Assembly: GCF_964204645.1 (NCBI RefSeq)
Contig: NC_134031.1
Span: 12,192,501-12,256,500, forward strand
Direction: 5' to 3'
Source of the DNA: Tubulanus polymorphus
Taxonomy: Eukaryota; Nemertea; Palaeonemertea; Tubulaniformes; Tubulanidae
DNA length: 64,000 nt
Shown here piece after piece: positions 10,001 through 22,000 of this stretch (the stretch's first letter is position 1; every line of letters starts with the position of its first letter). Under the pieces are notes generated by a model. That model was given only the letters and a program-made list of their open reading frames with translations. It searched no databases and was not told where the DNA came from. A program made the translations under genes and the position numbers.

Positions 10001-13000
10001 CTGTTTTACACCGTTTGAATAGTTAAACCATTCACTGTAGTGGGTGTTATTTAACCTAATACATGATACCGTATTTGAATAGAGGCTTTTGATAGCTTTG
10101 TATATTTTACCTCGCAGCCCAATACGTGCGAGTTTAAGTAGTAGTAAGTCACGATCGATAAAATCCAAACATTTTTGCAGGTCAATGAAACAACAAAAAG
10201 TATCTTTCTTATTTTGCCTATTTATCTCAATCATACTAGTTAAAGAAAATATATGGTCAGTACAGGACCGCTTTTGGTCGAAAACCATTTTGTGAATTGG
10301 AAATAATATCCAAACGTTCACAGTAATTTTTATTATTTAAAATTGACGTATAGACTTTACTGACACACGATGCTAGAGCAATACAACGATAGTTCAATGG
10401 TAGAAAAGGATCTTTGCCTCCTCCCTTGGGTATCGGTGAAATGATACCTTTGCACCAATCACTGGGGACTTTTTGAGTTTCAAAACAGTAATTCATTAAT
10501 TTCAACATAACAGTCTCAATACTTTTATGATTAAAGATTTCATTTGGTATTCCATCAACTCCTGTGGCTTTGCCATTTTTCAACACTCTACACACATTGA
10601 TATATTCTGTCAGCGTTATTACATCATTTTCCAATAATTCAGAGCATTCGGTCATTTCGTTTTCGGTATCTAGCTTCTCTTTAATTAATTCATCATAAGC
10701 GTGTTCATTTATTTCTACCACTGACTTTTTATACAACGATTCAAAATCATCTTTCCACCTATCTAAAACATATTTTGTATCATAAACCATTTCTCCATCC
10801 ATATTTTTAATACCTATTGGTGTTTTTTTAACAGTGGAAGAACGTGGACCCAATCCATTGACTTTTTCCCAGAATTTCCTTGGGTTGTTTGTACTAATAA
10901 CTTCAAGATCCAAAATTTGCTGTCTTTTATATCGTCTTTCTTTAACCCGGAGCAACTTATCAAATTTACGACGTGCAAATTTAAAATCAGATCTAAGAGT
11001 TTGTCTTTGCTGGTGCGAACCTCTAAACCTATTGAACTTTTTTTCGAAGTAAACCATATTTGACCAGGCGGTATTCAACTCTTTATCCCAATATGGTTTT
11101 GTATTTTTGATAGACTTCTTAGAAAATTTTGAGAGATCTCTAGACTGGAGAAAGGCATCCATTTCTCTGGTTATAACCATACATAAATTGTTATATATTA
11201 CATCTATATCATATTGTTCATTTTCCGCTTGTTCAATATTATTACAAATTATCTCTAATGCATTGACAAATATTTCATTTGACATGAATTCTGCTGGCAC
11301 CTGATTAAACCAATAACATTTACGTGACTGTGCATTTCCCGACCTCATATCATTGTTTTGATGCAGATCATTTTTACACCGATTCAGATTTAATAAAACC
11401 AATGTTAATTTTAACATCGCGTGGTCAGGCGGTTCACTTCTATTTGATATGAGAGTCTCTGCATGCGCATCTTTCACAAGATCTAATGGGAGTTTCACAG
11501 AAAAGTCAGAAACTTTTTCGAACTGATCATAGGGCAAGGCGACATAGTCAACGACTGATCACCCTTTTCCCGAAATGCTTGTAAAATTGTTCGAATGTTC
11601 TTTGAAACGACCGTTCAGTACACACAATTGAGCGTCATTTAATAGTTCAACGAAAGAGTTACCATGTGCATTTGATTGTTTATCTACAACTGTACGGACC
11701 GGTACTGATACATCCGGACAACTAATATCGTTCTGTTCACCTATTCTCGCATTGAAATCTCCACACAGAAGAATGACATCGCTTCCCGAGTTCAAATAGA
11801 TAGTTGATAGAATATTACTTAAAAATTGAGTGGAGTTGCGACCCCATGGTGAACCTTCGGGAGGTAGGTACGCGTTTATCAACACAATATCAAATTTTGT
11901 AATTTTATCCTCTAGATGAATAATAAGTAAACCATCAACAGATTTTTCGATTGACTTTACATTGAAAACACTTAACAGATCATTTTGTATGAGAATACCA
12001 ATTCCACCATGGTTTATCGCTGCGTCATTATGTTTCAACAGTCTACTGTGAGGTATCCACGTATAGTATTCAATGTCTATGCTGTCTGTTTCATTGTTAT
12101 TTAAATGTGTCTCCTGCAGACACACAATATCAGGATCCTGGTTTTTTATGATAGCCTTTCTCAGATCACTGTTAAAAGTTGTCCACCCATTAACATTCCA
12201 CGAACAAATGGTTAAAGACTGGGCACTGTCCTAGTTATTATTATTACTGGCGGGGGCTGGGGTGGGTGCAGAAGCAGGGGCGTTTGGTGGTCTGCGACTA
12301 CCCCTTTCCACAATACGTCCATTTGCAGTGACCGCAAACTTGTTTAATAAATTATTTGCTCGCAACAACGTTAGACTGTTCACCTGATTGAGTCTTTCTG
12401 CATGGCTTTGTGAGGAGCGAATATAAACATTATCGAAACGTTCAATTTCTTTAAGTTTGTACTTCTTCCTTAGTACATCTACTTTAATCGTCTTATCACC
12501 AAAATCGATTTTCATAATTGGTGTGCGGCCTTCAATTAACTTAGTCCTCATTACGTTTTTGACCTCGTAGTTTAATTCTAAACCACTTATCAAATCATTG
12601 GCTTTTAAGTAGGTTTTTGGTAGATTCGTACTTTATTCCAGAAACAACGATGGTATTTTCTGGTAGGAAAGGCTCACACAGTCTGGCGTCTCTAAATTCT
12701 CAAACGAGTTACTCAGTTTGGCTATCTCGATCTGGAAGTCATCTCTAGTCGATTTCGATTCACTTTTGACGCTCTTCTCCAGTGTGTTGAGTCGTTCCTG
12801 CACGGAGGCTTTGAATGATCTTTGTTCTTTAATTGACATATCAACTTTTGTATCTAAACACTGAATTGCGTCTAGGATCTTTATTACGGAGTCTGGACTG
12901 TCATCATTCAGTTGTTCTGCGATTTTATTGTTTTTTTGTGTCTTTTTGGGAGGTCTTTTGGGACTTTTGATTCCATCCTCATCACTTGTCGATGAGTGTT

Positions 13001-16000
13001 TCCTCGATTGTTTTGACGAACTGTTATTTGACATATCGGCAATACGGGGATTAACATCAACACACAGTCTATAGATTAACGACTATACAGTTCAATTCAC
13101 ACGGATAAGTCTTCGGCGTTCGTATTCTACAACCATTCATGCGTGACGAATCTACGAGTATGTATGTACTTTATATGAGAATATTTTGAAGTCAACGATA
13201 ATATACACAAAGTCTGTAAATCAGTTACAGTAGAGCATCGATCGAAAAAAAAAAACAATCTGTACCTCGTCCAGAATATTTTCGCTGTTACAACAATTAA
13301 GTTCAGTCTATTGACGGTTCCTCGATCATGTATAGAAACTAACTTTTCCACGGAGCAGTGACAGAACACTGCTGACCTTTACCGCCATCTTGAATTACAT
13401 ATATATGTATGATGGAGATAATGAGCCCATTTCACAACAGGTGTTGGATAAGATTGGTCTACGGGGAAGTTCTGTCAGTGGAAGAGATCATGGTGAAATT
13501 CCATTCCGCGAGACAGGATGAAATGGAATCCGTTGCTGATTGGTCAGCTTGAGTCGAGGATATAGCCAGCAAGGATAAGGCAGCTGGACACGGATCAGTT
13601 TACATAAATGACGAGACTCTCAAGGTACAGTTCTGGCAGGGATTGAAATCGGTTCCCTTGAAATTGGCTATCCGACATTACAAGGAACCCAGCTACTCCT
13701 TTAGAAAAATAGTCATTGAAGTCAGAAAGGCAAATAGCGAATGTGAGATAGAAAACGGGAAAAAGAAAAACTCCCATCAAAGATCGTATAATCACCAGGC
13801 TCGGGTAGGTCAAGTCGAAGTCAGCACTGCATCTCTGGCTCAACAAATGCAGCAAGTGTTGGAGCACCTCAATAAGATAGGGAAGGAGATAGCATCCCTG
13901 AACAAAGAGAAACTCGAGTACAGGAATTTGCAAAGAAGTCATTGGCAGAGTGGGCCAAGACAGCGACCGACATTTGTACCGTTGGAGGAGAGAAGATGCT
14001 ATGGTTGCAAGGAGAAAGGGCACTTGAGACGTAATTGTCCTATGGAGAGAAACGACAACCGGTTGAATCCAACGGGAGGCGATGTTCGGCCGGGAATATA
14101 GGCCTCAATCTTTCCCAATTTGTTGGAGCAACCAACGAGATTAATATCACAGTGAATGAAGTACCTTGTAGAGCTTTAGTTGATACTGGATCGATGGTAT
14201 CAACCATCTCCCAGACGTTTGTGAGAGAATCTCTTCCGAACATGAACATTTATCCACTTTCTGACATAATTGATGAATTAGAGGTTCTGACCGTAAGTGG
14301 GGATAGATCTTTTCATGGTTACGTTTTAATTTTTATTAAATACAGGAAACAAAAGAACTGGATGTGTTAGCATTAGTTGTGGAATCCACTGGATATCATC
14401 AACAAGTACCATTTTTGATTGGAACCATGTCATTCAACGGATGTCTGGGTTACCGTTTTCTGAGGAAAGAGAATGGAAAATAGGTATGGTTAGGTTGACA
14501 CGGAGTATACAAATTCAAGCGGGGAAAGAAATCACAGTGCGTGGAATGGTAAGAACCGATGGCGCTGGGGTTATAGTGATGACTGATAATCACTTCAATA
14601 GAGCATCTGGGAAGTTTATTGTGATTCCCCCAGTAAGTACACTTCCCGATGTGAAATGCTGTCGCGTTTCAGTCCGAATTTGTTTGAACATGATGTAACT
14701 ATACCTACCCAGAAACCGGTTTGTAGTCTTGTTCGAGTAGAGGAAATTACAGTTTATGAGAAGTCCGAGAAGACGGATGAGCGAGCTGGGGTGAATACCG
14801 AAGTTTCGGATAAAGAGTTCTTCAGAACCGTGGATCTCACAGGGGGTTACGACGGAAGTTGAGAAAACCATGTTAAAGGAATTGCTAGTGAAATTGAAGC
14901 ATGTCTTTGCGCTCAATGACCTAGATTTAGGCTCCACTGATTTGTTTGAGCATACGATTCGATCGACTGATGAGGAGCCTGTCAATCTCCGATATCGGAG
15001 GATACCTCCGGGAATGGTTAAGGAGGTAACATCTGCGGATGATGTTGGATGTGGGAGTCATTCGGCACTCCTGTAGTCCTTACTCCAGTCCGTCGGTATT
15101 GGTCCGAAAGAAGAATGGTGAGCTCAATGGTGAAAACATTACCAGATCATTACAGTCTCCCACGAAATGATGAGGTCCTTAATAATCTAGCGGAATGCGA
15201 TCGATTTACTGTGTTAGATCTAAAATCCAGGTACTGGCAGCTCAAGTTGTCACGTCGAGATCGGGAAAAGACAGCTTTTAACGTGGGCCCGGGTTTTGGC
15301 TTTTATGAGTTGAGAAAGATGCCATTTGGTCTGACCGGAGCGCGAGCATCTTTTCAAAGGCTAATAGTGGCCTATATTCTTTCAGGTCAAGTTAATGTGT
15401 CTTTAATTTAATTTGTTTAATTAATCTAGTTTTTATCTAGTCAATTCATATTTATTGATTTTATGTCCACGTAATTTCAGTTTCACACTATGTTAACCAG
15501 GGTTGCGAATTTGCAACAACATTTTGGGGTCGGTTAGTACGCTTATTATTAATATTTGTCCGTTATTAACCGATGTTGTAGAATCGCGACATAAAAGTAG
15601 TTCTTTTAAGCCCCGAGAGATGGCAGCACCTTACAATACCTTTCACTGGTTGGCATTGCACAATCACTGCCTCCGTGACCTCCGTGTGTCAACTTTTTGA
15701 AGGCAAGTTCTGCTCGATTATAAGCAAGAACTCGTTATTATTTCCTTGAATAGAACAGATGTTGATATTGAAATAATATAAAGCCTAAAGAGTGGAGATA
15801 TCTATTGAGTTCAATTTTTTTAACATTTGAAAATCTATAATTTGGTCCATGAATTTCGGTGTGCAAAAATACAACATTGGTTAACGGGGTAAAATAAAAT
15901 TTTGACCAATATCTTTTTAATTGACGTTTCCCCCTTTAAATCTATTTCTATTGATTAGAGCCTTTTTATCCTTGCATTCACAGTACTTATTTATAAGATT

Positions 16001-19000
16001 TCACGATGAGGAGGTATCGGGCTTCAGTTGTTGAAGCCATGATCGATGCTGGTAAGAAAGCTCGTGTCGGTCACCCATGTCTTGAAGCCCAATTATCCCC
16101 TCCCTCCAGCCACGGATACACGAATAAACGTAGGTCTGTTATAAACCTATTACATGATGATGTTAGATATGAGTTCTTAGATCATGGGCTGACCATATCG
16201 AGATTCGCCAGAGGGGTTGACTATGCCCAGGTGGATATGCCTGAAATTGTTGTTCAAAATGCTATGTTCGAAGACTAAAACACAATATTTTGTAAGTTTT
16301 TATTAGAAGAAACTATGTTCTTTAAAATCAGAAGCATAAATCTGAAAACATTTTCTTGTCAGGTTTATGGAAACTTTTCATATTTTACCAATGTTGCGAA
16401 TTTGAGACATTTTTAAAAACTAGGTCAAACAGGGGCAACAATCAAAATAACTATAATTATGGACTATTAGTATCTCAACACATTCAGAAAATGAATTGAG
16501 TAATTTTTTGCCCACTAGAAATGTGCTTGGTTAAGACTTTTACACAGTGGTCGCATATTAGGTTCGAATCTGTCAATACATTATATTGTATGTATCGGTA
16601 TTTAAATTTTCGATAATTCCTATCATCCTGAATGGCATGGTGTGGCTTTGCAGAAAACATCGCTGCTTTGCAGCTGTATTTATTATTATTTTTCTCTTTT
16701 TCACACTGGATCTTACTGAAAGCATATAAACTGCTGCAACTTCACTGTCGGTGAAAAAATGATGTATCATAAGTACTATGCTGCCTTGACAAATACTGTA
16801 CATAATATTAATCAGAACTCAACTTGTTAACTCACTAGAAGCCTCTAAACATCGAAATTTAAGCCCTATTCAAATAGTATCCATCTTCGTATGTGTGTGT
16901 GTACTATGATCATAAATTCAAATTCAAATTCAAAATATCTTTATCATTTTGTAATGCTTTACATTATTGGTTTTGCACAATAAAGATGAAAAAGAGTATA
17001 AAATATGAGAAATTCCTTAACAGTATTTACATTTTGTACATGATAGGAAATTATATACATATCTGGCATAGTTAAGTATTGTTTCTTTATTTACAGCGGG
17101 TTTGTTTTGCTAAGCCTGCCAGGGTGATGAATTTGTTTTCAGGGGTTGCAAATTTCTGTTCGGAAAAATGGGTATCAAAACATTTAATTATTTCACCTCT
17201 GTAGCTATCAAATTTGGTACACTGCATAATAAGATGGAATTCGTCTTCAATTATGCCTCGTTACCAGTTTAATATGGAAATACTAAGTTATTCTACTATT
17301 CAACACCCCCTGGTGACCATATGCAAAACCCAAAGACCTTAAAACTCACCACAATCGTAGTACATGTCATGAAATACAATTTTGTAATTGATCATGGTAA
17401 CAAAATGCCTAGGTACCTATCTAATAAGGAAATACTAAGCTATTCTACTATTCAACGCCCCCTGGTGACTATATGGAATAACTAATGTCCTTTAAAACTC
17501 ACCGCAATCATAGATGATGTCATGAACTACAACTTTGCAATTGATTATGGTAACAAAATATGCCTAGGTACCAATCTAATAAGGAATTACTAAGTTATTC
17601 TACTATTCAACGCCCCCTGGTGACCATATAGAATAACAAATGTCCTTAAAACTCTCCAAAATCATGGAAGATGTCATGAGCTACAACTTTGCAATTGATT
17701 GTGGTATCGAAATATGCATAGGTACAAATATAATATAGAAATACTAAGTTATTGCATTATTCAATGCCCTCGTGATGGCCACATACAAAAACCAATGGCC
17801 TTGAAACTCACCAAAATCATAGAACACGTTATGGGCTACAACTTTCCAATTGAATATAGTAACACAATATGCTTAGGCATGAATTTAATGTGGAAAAAAC
17901 TTTTTCCCACCTACGAATGAGTACTGATGATACCAAGATGGCAGCCAATTGTGTCATAATTGGCTGATCAAAAATACCTGTCGCAGGTATAAAACATCCC
18001 TTTCCAAAGATTACCCATCACAAATTGCAATGAGAAATGGAAAACCAGTAGGAAGCTACAGGACCTAGAATTCTGGCCAAAATTGACATTTTTGGGCACT
18101 TAAAAGGTCATAGGAGTTTTGAGTCAAGTCGACCCAATTTTTCTTATGCTGATGGGCCCTTGGCAGATTCAAATATTAACCAAAGATCAAGGTAACTGAT
18201 CAAAGCGTCTTCAAAATTTCCCTCGAAAACATTGAAAATGTGTAAAAAGTGCTGATTTTGGCGAACAACAATGGCTACCAGTCGGCCATCTTGAATCTAC
18301 CAAGGGCCAGTTTTTGGGCTGAAGATGTGTCTAGGGTAGCTACATGTATAAACCAAATATCAAGACATAACCTTGAAGTGTCTTCAAAACTTCCCAAAAT
18401 AACTGGATTCCGCCTATGGACGGACGGACGGACGGACGAACGCTACGACGGACGACGGATGAAAAGTGAACGCAATGGGGAGTCGGCGTACTATTCCGCA
18501 CCGCGGCGCTGCTACGCAACTCGGTTATTCACCGTCCGTTACCACCGACCGTTTTCGGCATCGCTGCGTTGAATGTTTGAATTTATTTTGCATTAAATCA
18601 TGGATTTAACCATCGAAAAACTTAAAGAGGAGCTAAGAGCTAGAGGGGCTAAGGTGTCTGGACGGAAGGAGTTAGTTGAAAGGTATCTATCGACTTTTTA
18701 AGTGATTATCGTTGATAAAATGGTTATATTTGTGCGGTTTTTCAATTTTGAATTTTTGCGCACGCGAGGCCGACCCCCGACCCGGCTTTGCCCGCCAATC
18801 TAACTAATCCATATTCAGACAGCAAATTCACATTTATTACTCTTGAGAGTGAGTTTCGAATGGTTGGCCTATGGAATTGAGGTATCAGTTTACCATCACC
18901 CGCCCGCATGGATCGTCAGGTCCCGCATGAAAATTTGCATCATTTCATTATTTTTCATTTTTATGTTCTAATTTGTTTGTTATGATCCAGAAAATGAACA

Positions 19001-22000
19001 TAATGCTAAAAACATACATAAATCATTGACAAAATGTTTTACAAATCAATATCTAAGATGTAGATTGCCATTAGAAGTTTAGATGGCAATGTTTGTGTGT
19101 TGATATTTAAGGATAATTTTCGGAATGTGACTGCCTTGTCAGTAAAGTTATTTTGACAGCTGAGCTACTACTATCACCATCTATCGAACATAAATTTAAG
19201 CTTTATTCAGCTTATAGAGCCAATATCATTGGACTTCAAGCTTTTTGGTTTTGCATATTTTGTGACTCAAAATAATGAATAATGAAAAAAACCCTCATAA
19301 ACTTTTGATATTTGAGGTGACGGTAAACTGATACCCTAATTCCGTAGGCCTAATTGTCAATCTGTGTATGAAAACAGTTCTTATTCGTTATTGAAAAAAG
19401 GTCCCTGTTGAAAAAAAAAGAAATCCAACACTGTTAGGCCTAGGCGTAAGCATAGCCCTCTCAGTCTTGTCCACGTTTGTTTAGCCTATAGGCCTACATA
19501 GCGTTTGAAAATGCATGATTTCCAGAGGCAATCAGGCAGGAGGCAATCAAAACCCTGGTAAGCCAGTATATTTTAGGCCTAGCCCACTTAACTTTTGAAA
19601 TAGTGAAATTCGTTTCTTTACACGCAGTCCGCTCCAATAGATAGGCTACTTCTTTCTAATTTCCGGCGAATAAAATAAAAACCTGCCAACCGGGTGGCTG
19701 AAAATTATTTCCGTTCTTGGTTTATAAAAAAGAACGACACCCGCCCGAACGGTTCTTAAGAACTGTTCGTGCGGGTGTCGTTCTTTTTTCATTTTATTGG
19801 GGTTTGAACTAACAGGTCACGAGTTTGGTTACAAACATAGTTGAAATGTTATCTCAAGGTCGTTGAGCAGTGACAAGTAAACAAATTCTTATGTCATACA
19901 AATTCATTTGACAAAATACAGTTAATATATATGGTGTTGTGTGTGAATTTGGACACGGGTACTCAAGACCTGTCTGCATTGGTCCTTCGTGTCAATCAAC
20001 CAAGATAGTCAAGGCATGTCAATGTAACAAACTATCGGTTATAACGAACATATTTTCTGGTCCCGTGTCGTGAAGTTTGCTTTAACGAGGTTCCACTGTA
20101 TCATTTTTTATGCCTTTGAGTGGGACTTCAATTTTTAACCTCCTCCCCTTAAAATCTACCCCTGATTCATCTATGTTAAATTGGAAAATTCATCTCATGC
20201 AGATAAGAATTTTACAAGATCAACCAAGGAACAACGGCTCTGTATGATAAAAAATTTGATGATAAATGTAAAGAGCTCTACAAGCAAAGGTAACACACAT
20301 ATAACCGAATCCTTAGGTCACATTTTGTTGTTTCCCTCATGCAAATGTTTCTTTTTCTCTTTTTTACAGGTTTATACGTCATATACGCTTGGCAAAGGCA
20401 TCGGATTATGTTTTCTTGAAAGCAGTCGTGTGGGCAGAGATGAAAAAGACTGTGGAATACAGGGTGGATGTCAAGGTTTGTAGAAATGTTCTATCCGTAC
20501 ATCCCTGTTGTTTATATTAAATCAAAAACATTTTTTTTTGAAAATTCTCTATCTATAAAACCGATTTGTTCAATATTGAAAATCTTTGAAGGACTGTTAT
20601 ACTTACAAGGACTGTTATACTTAAATCCTACCTTAGAGAGAAAGGATGTCTTCATTTTCACTGCACCAAAAAAAGGTGACTTGATGATTCCTTGGTCATT
20701 AACCTTAGAGAATAAGTACCGGTATTTTGTTTACTTTAAACTTTATCTTTTAATGCTTCTCATCAAGGTTGATAAAGAAAGAGTCGTTGAAGAGAGCCAG
20801 TGTGAATGTGGTGCTGGACAAGGGCCAACCGCTCACTGTAAACATGTTGTAACAGTACTGTATGCTGTCAATTGTTTTTTGTTGGAGAAAGATGTCATTT
20901 CGGAAACCACATGCACTCAGGCAAGTATTAATATCTCTATGAAAACAGTGTGCAATGTGATTGATTTTTCTTATAGAAAGGAACTATTTTTCTTCAATCA
21001 AGAAACCTCTATGTCATTTTATTTCATCTTACATCTTGACATTCGATTCTTTTTTCAAAAGAACTATGGATAATACTAACATTTTGAGGCACAAACAGGT
21101 CTTTAACATTAAACCCTTTATCCACCATTATACTGTCTCCAGGATCACACAATTTCCGCACATCGCTACGTTCAGTGATCTGTCTGTCGCTAGTAGCACC
21201 TCCATATGCCGAGGATCAACATATGTAACAACGCCACCTGGGCTAATACAAACCACAACTTTCATTGTATTTCGGTTCTTATAGGTAGAATATGTTGATT
21301 GTTGGGCTAGTGGATGCTTAGGCTTTTTTATTGGACATCTGTGCCATCCAAAATCACAGTGTGGATGGAAATTTCAAGCCCAAATCCGAAGGCATGAAAT
21401 AAGTTCCTTGCGTGGCCACCAATCAATGTCTTCTAGTTCATTTGCCATGAAATTAATCCAGGTAATGCAAACGTTTGCAACCACTTTCTCAGTAACCTTA
21501 AACATTCGCGAAAGTTCAAAATCACACCTTCATGAGGACCATGAAAAATTGTTCTTCAATTTTTAAATCTGGCACAGAGCCATGATAGTAATTTAAACTG
21601 TGTGCAGCTGGTCCAAAAACATTTAACACAAAGTAGAATCTTTGTCTAGTTTCCAGCCCAGTGTAGTAATGTATGCTCTTATCGGTTTGCCCAAAATGGT
21701 CTAATGGGGAATAGTTTCCTAAAAGTTCACCCTGAATTCCAATTGGCCTTACCATTACCACTATCACAACTGTTATCTGACGAATCTGAAAATACAAAAA
21801 TAAACTGCTTATGTTTAATGTAGTGTCTACCCAAAGTGGCTAAAAAATTATACTTTAAAAAATTATTTCTCCTAATTGGCTGCATCATTTTGTAAACTGC
21901 AATGAAATTTGTAAGCAGTTATAATTTCCCTAGCTGCCGGGTCTGTTATGGTTCAATAGCTTGGTCATGATTTTAAAACAAGAAAACTAAATTGACGCCT

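Larger units (their letters stand above)
8563..13403 (-). mobile_element. Non-LTR retrotransposon (LINE), nearly full length
   Basis: A 4.8 kb minus-strand element. Its 3' end (8563-8580) is a run of tgtat-type pentamers, read on the minus strand as (ATACA)n; its 5' end lies at 13403, near the 'caagatggcggtaaagg' start found on the minus strand. TATGTAT occurs at both edges (8556-8562, 13404-13410), a probable target duplication. It holds an ORF1 (13034-12231) and an endonuclease-RT ORF2 (about 12229-8706). It splits a Gypsy gag. The ORF2 style (NGVKQGDPASPTLCNIF, YADDIV, a CNFC...HF-MPC tail) suggests the I/Jockey/Ingi side of non-LTR elements; the clade is not certain. Confidence 0.85.

Noticed and set aside
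20181-21284. Long plus-strand open frames through 20181-20483, 20468-21073 and 20961-21284
   Set aside because: They read through GT-AG introns; the conserved SWIM peptide joins perfectly when exons 20195-20289, 20370-20475 and 20768-20920 are spliced.
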